Origin: Oleispirillum sp963678075
GTDB lineage: Bacteria > Pseudomonadota > Alphaproteobacteria > Rhodospirillales > Rhodospirillaceae
NCBI GenBank assembly: GCA_963678075.2
Contig: CAXXPK010000007.1
Location: forward strand, 395,126 to 459,125
Direction: 5' to 3'
DNA length: 64,000 nt
Below are positions 48,530-58,317 of this stretch, piece after piece. Position numbers and translations under genes: made by a program. The notes under the pieces were generated by a model. The model saw only the letters and a list, made by a program, of their open reading frames with translations, was not told where the DNA came from and searched no databases. Positions within the stretch are counted from its first letter, which is position 1. The number at the start of each line of letters is the position of its first letter.

Positions 48530-49684
48530 ATGGGTCTGTGGACACACTGCAAAACCGCCTTTTTCTCCGGCCCGTTGCGACCGACGCTGGTCGCCGCGCT
48601 GGCGATCACGGGCGGGCTGGTCACCACGGATGCGATCGCGTCCTCGCGCATCAAGGACATCGCCACCGTCGAGGGCGTGCGCGAGAACGTCCTGATCGGC
48701 TACGGCCTGGTGGTCGGCCTGAACGGCACCGGCGACAGCGTCAACGACATGACCTTCACCAAGGAAAGCCTGATCGCGATGCTGGAGCGCCTGGGCGTCA
48801 ACACCCGCGACGGCAAGGTCGATGCCGACAACATCGCGGCGGTGATGGTGACCGGCACGTTGCCGCCGTTCGGGCGCCAGGGCAGCCGCATCGACATCAC
48901 GGTTTCGGCGATGGGCGATGCGAAAAGCCTGCATGGCGGCACGCTTCTGGTCACCCCGCTGATCGGCGCCGACGGCGAGGTCTATGCCGTCGCCCAGGGC
49001 AACGTGGCGATCGGCGGATTCTCGGCCTCCGGCCAGGGACAAAGCGTGGTGAAGGGGGTTCCGACCTCCGGTCGGATCGCCAACGGCGGGATCATCGAAC
49101 GCGAAATCCCGTTCTCGCTGAATTCCCTGAAGGACGTCAAGCTGGCGCTGCGCAATCCCGACTTCACCACGGCGCGCCGGATCGCGCAGGCGATTAACGC
49201 CTTTCTGGGGACGCGCATGGCGCGCCCGCTCGACCCCAGCACCGTGCAACTGGCCATTCCCGCCGACTATTCCGGCAACGTCGTCGATATGATCACTGAC
49301 ATCGAGCAGTTGCGGGTCGAACCCGACCAGTTGGCGCGCGTCGTCATCGACGAACACTCGGGGATCATCGTGATCGGCGCCAACGTGCGAATCAGCGAAG
49401 TGGCGATCGCCCAAGGCAACCTGACCATCCGCGTCACCGAGACCCCACAGGTTTCACAGCCCGCGCCGTTCTCGGCGACCGGCACGACGACCACGGTGAC
49501 GCGCACCGACATCCAGGTGGACGAGGACAAGAACAAGCGTCTGGCCATCGTCAACGAAGGTGTGTCGCTGCAAGAACTGGTGGACGGTCTGAACGCTCTT
49601 GGGGTCGGCCCCCGCGACATGATCGGCATCATGCAGGCGATCAAGGCGTCGGGCGCGCTGCATGCGGAAATCGAGGTAATGTGA
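48530..49684 (+). CDS. flgI: flagellar P-ring protein FlgI
   Basis: 384 residues with signal peptide. IKDIATVEGVRENVLIGYGL, GTGDSVNDMTFTKESL and the C-terminal LVDGLNALGVGPRDMIGIMQ are conserved. Forms the periplasmic ring. Its stop overlaps the next start by one base (TGATG). Confidence 0.97.
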   Translation: MGLWTHCKTAFFSGPLRPTLVAALAITGGLVTTDAIASSRIKDIATVEGVRENVLIGYGLVVGLNGTGDSVNDMTFTKESLIAMLERLGVNTRDGKVDADNIAAVMVTGTLPPFGRQGSRIDITVSAMGDAKSLHGGTLLVTPLIGADGEVYAVAQGNVAIGGFSASGQGQSVVKGVPTSGRIANGGIIEREIPFSLNSLKDVKLALRNPDFTTARRIAQAINAFLGTRMARPLDPSTVQLAIPADYSGNVVDMITDIEQLRVEPDQLARVVIDEHSGIIVIGANVRISEVAIAQGNLTIRVTETPQVSQPAPFSATGTTTTVTRTDIQVDEDKNKRLAIVNEGVSLQELVDGLNALGVGPRDMIGIMQAIKASGALHAEIEVM

Positions 49685-50013
49685 TGAGCAGCCTGCCGAT
49701 CTCCGCCGCGCAAACCGACCTCTCCACCCTGACCGCAAGCAGCGCGCGTGCCGCCACCGTCGCCAAGGGCGCCAGTCGCGCCGAAGTCGGCAAGGCCGCC
49801 CAGGACTTCGAGGCGATGTTCTTGAGCCAGATGTTCCAATGCATGTTCGAAGGCCTCGACGCCGATCCGGTGTTCGGCGGCGGCAATGCCGAAAACATGT
49901 ACCGTTCGCTAATGGTTGACGAATACGGCAAGCAGGTCGCCAAAAGAGGCGGCGTCGGCATCGCCGAACAGGTAAGCCGCACCCTGCTGGCCGCACAGGA
50001 GAAACGGGTATGA
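49684..50013 (+). CDS. flgJ: rod-binding protein (FlgJ N-terminal domain only)
   Basis: 109 residues. AAQDFEAMFLSQMFQCMFEG and GGNAENMYRSLMVDEYGKQV are the FlgJ rod-cap domain; the muramidase domain of enteric FlgJ is missing, as is usual in alphaproteobacteria. Starts at ATG 49684 and ends overlapping flgN by four bases. Confidence 0.9.
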   Translation: MSSLPISAAQTDLSTLTASSARAATVAKGASRAEVGKAAQDFEAMFLSQMFQCMFEGLDADPVFGGGNAENMYRSLMVDEYGKQVAKRGGVGIAEQVSRTLLAAQEKRV

Positions 50014-50498
50014 GCACCGAGACACGCGCTGAAACCGCCAAGACCGTCGCCGCCAAGCCGGACCGCCGTCGCCGCGGCCTCGATGACCTGCGGCTGGTCA
50101 TGCGCAATCTGGCCGACCTGATCGATACCGAGAACACCGCGCTGTCCGGTCATGACATCGACGCGATCAAGGCGCTTTCGGCCAACAAGTGGACGCTGAC
50201 CCGCAATTACCGCAACCAAATGCAGGCGATCACCGACACCCCGGACATCCTGCAACTGCTTGAGGAGAACGAACGCGCCGCGCTGAAGTCCCTGGGCGAG
50301 CGTCTGCAAAGCGTGACCGAACGCAACGAACGCCTGCTCTCTGCCAACATCGAGGCTGCGAATCGCGTCATGCACGCGGTGGTCGATGGGGTGCGCCACG
50401 CGCAGGAACGCAACGCGATTTACGGCAAGTCCGGGGCCTTGCGAGCAAGCGCCCCGGATGGACGTCCCTTGGCGGTTAGCTTCAACAAGGAACTTTAA
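50010..50498 (+). CDS. flgN: FlgN-type export chaperone
   Basis: 162 residues, helical. LADLIDTENTALSGHDIDAI and LLEENERAALKSLGERLQSV match FlgN, the chaperone for FlgK and FlgL, whose genes follow directly. Basic N-terminal extension. Confidence 0.8.
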   Translation: MSTETRAETAKTVAAKPDRRRRGLDDLRLVMRNLADLIDTENTALSGHDIDAIKALSANKWTLTRNYRNQMQAITDTPDILQLLEENERAALKSLGERLQSVTERNERLLSANIEAANRVMHAVVDGVRHAQERNAIYGKSGALRASAPDGRPLAVSFNKEL

Positions 50499-50559
50499 GA
50501 CCGCCATCCCACTCCGGCGTCAGAACGACGCGAACAGGATCGTACGGGAGTAACAGAGT

Positions 50560-52719
50560 ATGTCGATCACATTGGCCTTGGGCGCCGCGATGTCCGGCCT
50601 TACGACCGCCCAGCAGGGGCTGGACTCGGTCTCGCGCAACATCGCGAACGTCAATACGGTGGGCTATACTCGCAAGGTCTTCGTGCAGGAGAGCCAGGTG
50701 CTCGCCGGCAAGGGCGTCGGAGTGCGCGCCACCGGCTTGCAGCGCACGGTGGACGACAGTCTGTTGCGCAATATCAGGCGCGAGGCCGCAACCGCCGGAG
50801 ACTATTCGGTCAAGAACACCTACTACTCCCGCCTGCAGGACCTATTCGGCACGCCCGAGGGCAACAGCTCGATCTCGCACGCCATCGAAAGCCTGGCCGA
50901 AAAGTTCGAGTCCCTGGGGTTCGACGTTTCCGACTCCTTGCAGTCCCTGAACGCGGTGCAATCGGCACAGGACGTCACCTACCAGTTGAACCGGATGTCG
51001 AATTACATCCAGGATCTTCGGTTGGAAGCCGACCGCGCCATCGAAAGCAACGTGCAAAGCGTCAACAGCCTGCTGGGAACGATCGACACCCTGAACGCCG
51101 AGATCGTCCGCAGCCAGAACACCTTCCAGGACACCGGCGACCTCGAGGACCAGCGCGATCTGGCGTTGACCAACCTCTCGAAGCTGATGGACTTCACCTA
51201 TTTCAAGCGCGACAGCGGCGAGGTCATTCTTCTGACCGGAACCGGCTGCAGCCTCTTGGACAAGAACCCGGTCTCGGTCTCCCATCAGGCGGTGACCCAG
51301 ACCTCGGCCGAATTGACCTATGATGGCGGCAACTTCAACAGCATTTCGGCGGGCGGTTACAACATTACCGAGGACATCAAAAGCGGCAGCATCGCCGGCT
51401 ATGTCGAAATGCGCGACAGCATCCTGCCCGCCATGCAATCGGAACTGGACGAACTGTCCACCCAGATGAAGAACGCGATGAACGCGGTGCACAACCGCGG
51501 CACGCCATACCTCGAACTGGCGCAGAATTTCACCGGGTCCCGCCGCTTCATCGACTCCTCGACGCAGTCGATCGCCCTCGGCTCCGGCAACGTGCAACTG
51601 GTGCTTTACAACGCCGATGGCACGCAGGCGGCGCAATCCACCCTGAAAACCGAATTGGGAGGATCGACCGGCACCGTCGATCGGGTGGTTACTGCGCTCA
51701 ACGCCTTCTTTACCGACTATAACGGCGGCGTCCCGGTGTCCTGGGCCTCGGTGGACAGCGACGGCCATCTGGCCATCGAGATCCCCTCCACCCAAAGCGT
51801 CGGCTTCGCGATGCGCGACGAGGACACCACCGGCGCGGCCACCGACATCACCGTCCGCTACGACGCCGACAACAGCGGCCTTGGCATCTACGAAGAGACC
51901 GTCAAGGGCTTTTCCGCGTTCTTCGGGCTGAACGACTTCCTGGTCGATGACAGCAAGAACTACCTCTACGACAGCAAGATCGTCGCCCCCGGGTGGAAGT
52001 GCTCGGCGACATCGGGCATGCGCTTCGGGGTCGAGGGCAGCCCCGGCATCGCGACGATCGCGATCAGCGCGCAGGACACGGTCTCGACGATCGCCGACAA
52101 GATCAATGCCAACGCCACGCTGGCCGCCGCCAACATCACCGCCAGCGTGGTTGACGAAGGCTCGGGCGTGCGCCTGCGCATCCTTCAGAACGACGGCCTG
52201 GAGATGGTGGTCAGCGAAACCACGGCACAGGGCGTTCTTGCCAACCTGGGGGTCGGACCATCGACGGCGGGGGCCGCCGCGTCGATCGCGGTGCGATCGG
52301 ACCTGTCCTCGAATTCCGCGCTCCTCAGCACCGGCCTTTTGCAATACAACGCCCATACTAGGCGGTACGGCCTGGCCAACGGCGACAACGCCGTCGTCAA
52401 CCAGATGGCGGCGCTGTTCTCCAGTTCGACCAGCTTCGGCGAGGCGGGCAAGATATCGTCCGGCGCGCAAACCTTTTCGCAGTACGCGGCCACCATCCTG
52501 GCACAGAACTCGTCGGAAGCCAGCCACGTCAAGAATCAAAGCAAAACGCAACAAAGCCTCGTCAGCGCGCTGGACCTGAAGCAGGGCGAAGTCAGCGGCG
52601 TCAACCTGGACGAGGAATTGACGCAGATGATGATCTTCTGGCAGGCCTATGCCGCCTCGGCACGCGTCATCAAAACGACGCAGACCCTGTTCGATATCCT
52701 CAACAAAATCGTGCAATAA
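50560..52719 (+). CDS. flgK: hook-associated protein FlgK
   Basis: 719 residues. N-terminal AQQGLDSVSRNIANVNTVGY, LEDQRDLALTNLSKLMD and C-terminal GVNLDEELTQMMIFWQAYAA are conserved; the central domain is variable. First junction protein between hook and filament. Start has GGGAG upstream. Intact. Confidence 0.95.
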   Translation: MSITLALGAAMSGLTTAQQGLDSVSRNIANVNTVGYTRKVFVQESQVLAGKGVGVRATGLQRTVDDSLLRNIRREAATAGDYSVKNTYYSRLQDLFGTPEGNSSISHAIESLAEKFESLGFDVSDSLQSLNAVQSAQDVTYQLNRMSNYIQDLRLEADRAIESNVQSVNSLLGTIDTLNAEIVRSQNTFQDTGDLEDQRDLALTNLSKLMDFTYFKRDSGEVILLTGTGCSLLDKNPVSVSHQAVTQTSAELTYDGGNFNSISAGGYNITEDIKSGSIAGYVEMRDSILPAMQSELDELSTQMKNAMNAVHNRGTPYLELAQNFTGSRRFIDSSTQSIALGSGNVQLVLYNADGTQAAQSTLKTELGGSTGTVDRVVTALNAFFTDYNGGVPVSWASVDSDGHLAIEIPSTQSVGFAMRDEDTTGAATDITVRYDADNSGLGIYEETVKGFSAFFGLNDFLVDDSKNYLYDSKIVAPGWKCSATSGMRFGVEGSPGIATIAISAQDTVSTIADKINANATLAAANITASVVDEGSGVRLRILQNDGLEMVVSETTAQGVLANLGVGPSTAGAAASIAVRSDLSSNSALLSTGLLQYNAHTRRYGLANGDNAVVNQMAALFSSSTSFGEAGKISSGAQTFSQYAATILAQNSSEASHVKNQSKTQQSLVSALDLKQGEVSGVNLDEELTQMMIFWQAYAASARVIKTTQTLFDILNKIVQ

Positions 52720-52733
52720 AGGGAAAGTCAGCC

Positions 52734-54365
52734 ATGACCCGCGTTCCCACACTCGCCTCCCACACCCTGATGTTATCCCGGCTAATGACGACGCAGTCGA
52801 AGATCTACGACCTGGACGCCCAGCTTTCGACCGAGAAGAAATCCCAGGACTATTCCGGTATCGCCTCCGATGCCCTGTGCCTGATCAATTTCGAGAACGA
52901 AGCCAACCGCATCAACACCTACATCACCACCAACACGGGGGCCAACGTCCGCCTGTCGACGATGAACGAGTCGGTATCCGGCGCGCTGCAATCGCTGATC
53001 ACCTTCCGCGACGACCTGTCCAGCTTCCTCAGCAAGGACATCACGACGATGAGCGGCAAGGACATCACGACGATGAGCGGCAAGGAAGTTTCGCTGATCA
53101 CCTTCCGCGACGACCTGTCCAGCTTCCTCAGCAAGGACATCACGACGATGAGCGGCAAGGAAGTTTCGGGCTTCGCGGATTTGCAGGCGCGCGCCTTCAA
53201 CTTCATGAAGGTCATCCAGGACTATTTCGACATCAAGCTGAATGGGCAGTACCTGTTCGGCGGCGGCAAGTCCAACACTCCGCCAGTGGACACCGGCTTC
53301 GATTCGCTGAAGGACTTCCAGGCGATTTACGACGGCAACACGATCACCGCGCCGGAATCCCGCCTCAGCCACATGAACAATACGAAAATCACCTCGGCCA
53401 ATACCGGGAATCTGACCTTCAACGCGGGCGGCACCATCACCGCCGCTACCGCCGAAGCCTTCAATCTGCAGCATTACGACAACGGCGACACCGACAACGT
53501 CGCCTTCAGTGCGGCCAACGGAACCATAACCGCGACCACGGCGGGCGCGTTCTCGAACGTCGCGGCCGGCATGATGATCCGCGTCGGCGGCACCGGCACC
53601 GACAACGACCGTTTCTATACCGTGCAGTCGGTTTTCACCGACGGCAGAACCATCACCGTCGAACCCGACATCGCTGTGGACATCGCCGCCTCGGCCACCG
53701 CCGAAATCAGCGTCCCCGCGATTCAACCGGGGCAGATCACGATCAAGGGCAGCGACAACAACAGCCGCACCTTCACCGTCAGCGACATTTCCGCCGACGG
53801 CACCACGCTGACCGTGACGCCGCCACCGACCGCCGAGGTCCTGACCACGCCCCACGACGCCCAGATCAGCAACAATATCTACTACCATGGCGGCGAAACC
53901 GTGGTTGAACACCGGGTCAGCAACACCCGCAGCATCGAATTCGGCATCAACGCCAAGGACGGTGCCGTTGAAAAGGCGTTCCGGGCGTTCGGTATGGTGC
54001 TTCAGGGGATGCCGACCGACAGCGGCACCGGCGAGGTCGATGGCAACGAACTGTCCCGCCGCCTCAACAAGGCGTTAAGCGTCGTCAACGACGCGATCGA
54101 GCACAAGGTCGGCAACAGCGGCGAAAGCGTCCAGGACTTCGGCCGGTTGAAAAACCTGCTGGCCAGCAATCAGGTGGTCCTGAACAGCGCGATCTCCAAC
54201 CAGAAGACCTATTTCTCGTTCCTGGCGACACGTGTCACCGACATGGAGAACGCCAACCAGACCGAGGTGCTTATCCGCATCAAGAACGAAATCTACACGT
54301 TACAGGTGTCCTATGCCGCCCTCAACAAGATCAATAATTTGTCGCTGCTCAATTACATGGACTGA
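52734..54365 (+). CDS. flgL: hook-associated protein FlgL with internal tandem duplication
   Basis: 543 residues, flagellin-like N- and C-terminal helices (HTLMLSRLMTTQSKIYDLDA; YFSFLATRVTDMENANQTEV). The N-terminal helix region contains a fresh duplication: LITFRDDLSSFLSK occurs twice, separated by two DITTMSGK units, adding 33 residues in the coiled-coil part. A large inserted beta domain (about residues 220-390) lies in the middle. The frame is kept, so an altered protein is made. Whether it still forms a junction is unclear. Confidence 0.92.
   Translation: MTRVPTLASHTLMLSRLMTTQSKIYDLDAQLSTEKKSQDYSGIASDALCLINFENEANRINTYITTNTGANVRLSTMNESVSGALQSLITFRDDLSSFLSKDITTMSGKDITTMSGKEVSLITFRDDLSSFLSKDITTMSGKEVSGFADLQARAFNFMKVIQDYFDIKLNGQYLFGGGKSNTPPVDTGFDSLKDFQAIYDGNTITAPESRLSHMNNTKITSANTGNLTFNAGGTITAATAEAFNLQHYDNGDTDNVAFSAANGTITATTAGAFSNVAAGMMIRVGGTGTDNDRFYTVQSVFTDGRTITVEPDIAVDIAASATAEISVPAIQPGQITIKGSDNNSRTFTVSDISADGTTLTVTPPPTAEVLTTPHDAQISNNIYYHGGETVVEHRVSNTRSIEFGINAKDGAVEKAFRAFGMVLQGMPTDSGTGEVDGNELSRRLNKALSVVNDAIEHKVGNSGESVQDFGRLKNLLASNQVVLNSAISNQKTYFSFLATRVTDMENANQTEVLIRIKNEIYTLQVSYAALNKINNLSLLNYMD
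52995..53168 (+). repeat. 99-bp tandem duplication inside flgL
   Basis: The 75-base segment from CTGATCACC (52995) to GAAGTTTCG recurs at 53094-53168, and in the first copy the 24-base unit GACATCACGACGATGAGCGG(CAAG) is present twice. The copies look identical base for base, so the event is recent. Net gain is 33 codons. Confidence 0.9.
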
Positions 54366-54938
54366 AGCGCCGACAATTCGGCACGCAGCCGAGCCAGGGG
54401 GGCGGTCCAGTCCCCCTGGACCTCTTGGCGCAGAAGACGGACGGAGGGATACCACGGCGTATCGTCCCGCCAGCAGCAGGGCGATGGGGCGAGGCATGTG
54501 GACCTCGGTATGGGCGGCATCAACGGCCAACGCGCGATCGCACGCGACGATGGCGTCCTCGCAACGGTTCAGATCGATCAGCGCCACCGCCAGATTCATC
54601 CGGGCAATCAGGTCGTCGGGGCGATTTTCGACGACGCGGGCCAAGTACGGTTCCGCCAGATCCGGCGGCGACAAGGACATCAGACAGGCGCCCAGGGTCT
54701 CAGCAAAGGCCAGCGACGCCAACGCCTCATCGGGGAGGCCGAGATGATAAAGCACCAACCCCAGGGCATGACGAACCTGTGGATCGTCGGGGCAAAGGTC
54801 GGCGGCACGGCGCAAATGCTCCAGCGCCGATGGTTCCCCCAGACGATCCAGCGCACAGCCCAGGACGTAAAGCGCATCGGCGTCATCGGGGGACTCGTTC
54901 AACACCCGCCGCGCCGCGTCGGCGGCGGCCCGCGGCAA
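54353..54938 (-). pseudogene. TPR/GT9-type glycosyltransferase reduced to its ends
   Basis: TPR part: ARRVLNESPDDADALYVLGC, AADLCPDDPQVRHALGLVLY, AHTEVHMPRPIALLLAGRY. Then, in another frame, WYPSVRLLRQEVQGDWTAPL, ending at the TAA 54355-54353 inside the flgL tail. That end is like the C-terminus of TPR proteins that carry a GT9 domain. The glycosyltransferase core between them (about 300 residues) is missing; the junction is near 54460. Only a TTG start (54938) is available. Likely a deleted relic of a flagellin-modifying enzyme. Confidence 0.6.
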
Positions 54939-54967
54939 GTCTGCCTCCAGATATCCGACGGCGAGAA

Positions 54968-57364
54968 TCAGGTCCTTGCGCGTCGCGCCCGCAACTCCGT
55001 CTCAAAGGGCGAAGGCCCCAGCCCGCCACGCGGCCCGGCGGCACACCACGTCCCCCACATCGCCCGAAGGGCATCTTCCAGCGCCGCGACGAAGCCCGTC
55101 TCGTCGCACAGGGGGGATGCCAGCAACCGCTGCCTCATGCCGCCGCGCAGCACCGCCAAGTCGCCGCGCCGTGCCGCCCAGGCGATGGCCCGGCGCACAT
55201 AGTCGTCCACGTCGTCGGCCAGGAAGTCCGCCGCCAGACCGGTCGCCGAAAGCAGGCTTTCGCCAACCCGCGCACAGTGGCGACCCCCTTTCAGAGACAA
55301 CACCGGCACCCCCATCGACAGAGCCTCGCAGGTGGTGGTGGTGCCGTTGTAGGGAAAGGTGTCCAAAGCCAGGTCGATGCCGCTGTAAAGACCCAGGTGC
55401 GCGCCCAGGGTCGGCGCGAAGGCCATGATCGTCAGCCGTTCCGGCGCGACGCCACGCGCCGCCAGGGCCTCCTGCACCCGGTCGCGGGCGCGTCGGCTGG
55501 AAAACTGCTTCGCCTTCAACAACAACCGCGCATCCGGCACCGCGCGCAGAATCTCGCCCCAGGCATCGAACAGCGGATCGTTCAGCTTCATCGCGGTATT
55601 GAACGAGCCGAAGGTCATCGGCAGATCGGCGGCCAACGGACCCGGCGCCACCGGCGGCAGGTCGGCGGTGGGGCGATAGCACAGGAAGACGCGCGGCAAG
55701 CGGATCAGCCGCTCGCTGGCCAAGGCATCGGCCCCGCCCGGCGGATCGGTGATCGCATCAACGATGCGATAGTCCATGGCGGCAAGGCCGGTGGTGTTGG
55801 GATACCCCAAATAGTTGACCTGAACCGGCGCGGCACGGCGCGCGAACAACGGCAGCAGGTTATCGCCGGTATGTCCGGCCAGATCGACCAGGATATCGAT
55901 GCCGTCGTCGCGGATCAGGCGGCGCATGCCGTCGAAGTCGAGGGCGGACACATCGCGCCAATGGTCGAAACTTTCCCGAAACCAACGGGTCGCCGCATCG
56001 ACGCGGGGGGCATTGCTGTAGGCGAACACCTCGAAACGATCACGATGGTGACCTTCGACCGGCGCCATCATGAAGAACGCCACCGAATGGGCGCGATAGT
56101 CCGGCGAAACATAGCCGACGCGCAGACGTCGTCCGGGATCTGGCGGATTGGCGAAGACCGCGTTCGGGTCCGTGCCGATGCCACCAAAACACGCGCCATA
56201 GGCACGATGCGCGGCGAAGACATCCACGGCGGACAGCCTCGGATCGTAATGCTGCGCGTAGATGCGATTTGAAGAATAAGCCGAGGCCTGCGGCAGGACC
56301 ATGGCGGCGGCGATTTCGAACGACCGGCGCGCCCCTTCGAAATCGCCGCACGACAATCGTGCCAAACCCAACAGATCGTGCAATTCGTCCGCGTCCGGGC
56401 GCAGACCAAGAGCAATGAGGGCATGAGCCTCCGCCTCTTCGAAATCGCTATCTTCCAGCAAAATCATGGCGAAGCGATAGTGCGCGGCAAAACAGTCGGG
56501 AACCCGCTCCAGCATCGCGGCAAGGTAGTCCTTGGCCTCCGCGACCCGATGCGTACGCGCCAGCAAACGGGCCAAATGCACGACCACCTCGGGATGGTCG
56601 GGCTTCTGCGCCAAGGCGGCCCGAAGCGCCGGCTCCGCCTCGCCGTCGTCCCCTGCGTCGAACACAGACAGCGCCAGACCAAAACGCGCCTCGAACAGCG
56701 TGGGGGCCGCCGTCAACGCCCGACGAAAGCAATCGCGCGCCGCGTCAAGGCGGGAAAGACCGCGCAGGGCATTGCCGCGATTGACCAACGCCACCGGGTG
56801 ATCGGCGAAAACGGCGGGCAAACGGTCCAAAACCGCCAAGGCCTCGGCGAAACGTTCCATTTCCAGGTGCCAGGCGGCCAGGAGATTCAACAGATCAAGA
56901 TGATCCGGGTGGTGGCCAAGTCCCCGCTCCAACACCCGCCATGCCGCTTCGGCCTCTCCCGCCACACGTTCGCACCGCGCCCAGGCAGCCCAGACCGCCT
57001 TCGCGTCGGCGGCATCCGCCGCCGACGCGAAGGCGGCGCGCGCCGCGTCCACATCGCCGCAGCTCCAAGCACAAAGCCCGTATTGGAAAGAAATTGCCGA
57101 CACTGCCGCCGCATCGCCGATCTGCGGCAAGACATCCCGCAACAGCGTCGCCGCCGCCGCCGCGTCGCCACGAACCACCGCGATCGCGGCCCGGATCTGA
57201 GCCAGACCGGCGATCCCCGCCTCGGCCTCGGTCAAGGCATCGGCAAAAAAAACGGCGCCGTCGGCGTCGCCCATCTGCAAGCGCCGCCACGCCGCAGTCA
57301 CTCCCGGCTGCGCGGCGATCTGAAACAATTCCGAAGCGAAGAAAAGCTCATCAACAGGCGACAC
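54968..57364 (-). CDS. TPR-containing GT41 glycosyltransferase (OGT/SPINDLY family)
   Basis: 798 residues. TPR repeats over the first ~380 residues (DHPVALVNRGNALRGLSRLD, PTLFEARFGLALSVFDAGDD), then a GT41 catalytic domain: LRVGYVSPDYRAHSVAFFMM, LAGHTGDNLLPLFARRAAPV, DARLLLKAKQF with the OGT-type lysine, and DTFPYNGTTTTCEALSMGVP followed by SLKGGRHCARVG. Probably glycosylates flagellin Ser/Thr, inferred from its place beside flaF, flbT and the flagellin gene. GTG 57364 with GGAGG eight bases upstream. Confidence 0.85.
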   Translation of the reverse strand: MSPVDELFFASELFQIAAQPGVTAAWRRLQMGDADGAVFFADALTEAEAGIAGLAQIRAAIAVVRGDAAAAATLLRDVLPQIGDAAAVSAISFQYGLCAWSCGDVDAARAAFASAADAADAKAVWAAWARCERVAGEAEAAWRVLERGLGHHPDHLDLLNLLAAWHLEMERFAEALAVLDRLPAVFADHPVALVNRGNALRGLSRLDAARDCFRRALTAAPTLFEARFGLALSVFDAGDDGEAEPALRAALAQKPDHPEVVVHLARLLARTHRVAEAKDYLAAMLERVPDCFAAHYRFAMILLEDSDFEEAEAHALIALGLRPDADELHDLLGLARLSCGDFEGARRSFEIAAAMVLPQASAYSSNRIYAQHYDPRLSAVDVFAAHRAYGACFGGIGTDPNAVFANPPDPGRRLRVGYVSPDYRAHSVAFFMMAPVEGHHRDRFEVFAYSNAPRVDAATRWFRESFDHWRDVSALDFDGMRRLIRDDGIDILVDLAGHTGDNLLPLFARRAAPVQVNYLGYPNTTGLAAMDYRIVDAITDPPGGADALASERLIRLPRVFLCYRPTADLPPVAPGPLAADLPMTFGSFNTAMKLNDPLFDAWGEILRAVPDARLLLKAKQFSSRRARDRVQEALAARGVAPERLTIMAFAPTLGAHLGLYSGIDLALDTFPYNGTTTTCEALSMGVPVLSLKGGRHCARVGESLLSATGLAADFLADDVDDYVRRAIAWAARRGDLAVLRGGMRQRLLASPLCDETGFVAALEDALRAMWGTWCAAGPRGGLGPSPFETELRARRART

Positions 57365-57394
57365 CGACGCCCCTCCGACACCCGAACGCGCGCT

Positions 57395-57778
57395 TCAAAC
57401 CACTTCCGCGTCTCCGACCTTGGTCCGCAGTCCGGCGGCAAGGTTGTGGTTGATGTTGACCAGGGTATCCAGATCGGCGGGATTGCGAGTCCTTAGCGCC
57501 TTCGCCGTCTGCTTATCGACGAAGATACTCAACGACATGATGTTGGCCTTGATTTCCGGCGGCAATTTGTTCGCCGGCTCAACAATGTCCGCCTGGATAA
57601 TCGTCCACAGCAAGTGATTGAAACGCAACGCCTTACCGAACTCCGGCGGATTATCGACCAGCTTCTTCGCATCCTCCAGCTTCAGCGCGGCGCGGGTAAA
57701 CGCCATCGCTTCCAATTCACGGCCCGACAGGCTCGCCTGCTGGGTCTGCTGGTAAGCGCGCACCTTCTCATTCGTCAT
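57395..57778 (-). CDS. flaF: flagellin export regulator FlaF
   Basis: 127 residues. AYQQTQQASLSGRELEAMAF, LRFNHLLWTIIQADIVEPAN and LVNINHNLAAGLRTK match FlaF, which in Caulobacter is needed for flagellin secretion and opposes FlbT. Overlaps flbT by 11 bases. Confidence 0.9.
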   Translation of the reverse strand: MTNEKVRAYQQTQQASLSGRELEAMAFTRAALKLEDAKKLVDNPPEFGKALRFNHLLWTIIQADIVEPANKLPPEIKANIMSLSIFVDKQTAKALRTRNPADLDTLVNINHNLAAGLRTKVGDAEVV

Positions 57779-58163
57779 GTGACACGACCTCCGCCTCGTA
57801 ATCGATCAATTTCCGACACGACTTCAGTGCCTTGTAGTGGTCGCCGGCGATAATGTGTTCCGACGTCTCCATCATCAGATCCAGCCCCTCTTCACCAAGA
57901 GGCATGACCAGTAGCTGTTTTAACAGCAAAAAGTAAAATTTGTGGAAACCCTGTTCCTGTTCGGGCGTCACGTACATGTTCAAGATGGTGAAGTAGATCT
58001 TTTTCGCAACGGTATCCGCCGCAGCCTCGGTCATGATGTCCTTTTCGCGCAGCACCGGCACATGATTGAGGACAACGAACTCGGATTTGCTTTCACCGTT
58101 TTGCAGAACGGCATTGCCGATCAGGATTTTTTCGTTTCTCCGCAGGGTTAGCTTCAAAGGCAT
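57768..58163 (-). CDS. flbT: flagellin translation regulator FlbT
   Basis: 131 residues. MPLKLTLRRNEKILIGNAVL and KALKSCRKLIDYEAEVV are the FlbT signature; represses flagellin mRNA translation when no hook is present in Caulobacter. Immediately downstream of the flagellin gene and upstream of flaF. Confidence 0.92.
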   Translation of the reverse strand: MPLKLTLRRNEKILIGNAVLQNGESKSEFVVLNHVPVLREKDIMTEAAADTVAKKIYFTILNMYVTPEQEQGFHKFYFLLLKQLLVMPLGEEGLDLMMETSEHIIAGDHYKALKSCRKLIDYEAEVVSHDE

Positions 58164-58266
58164 GGTCGATCCTTGTTCCCAGGCTTGGCCCGAAGGGGGG
58201 ACGACATGCCGCGCCCCCCGCCGAGGCCGCCATTATGCGCAAAGGCGACCGTCCTAGCAAAACGAA

Positions 58267-58290
58267 ACGGCGGGTCTTTGGACCCGCCGT
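58267..58290 (-). terminator. terminator of flagellin gene
   Basis: Ten-bp stem ACGGCGGGTC / GACCCGCCGT with a TTTG loop, 28 bases after the flagellin stop; on the minus strand it is followed by TTCGTTTTG. Separates the highly expressed flagellin gene from flbT. Confidence 0.8.
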
Positions 58291-58317
58291 TCGTAAAGGC
58301 TGAAACGCCGAACCGTC

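Noticed and set aside
47784..49414. Long minus-strand frames over flgI beyond fliX
   Set aside because: Only the part from 48232 to 47795 fits FliX; the rest is antisense to flgI.
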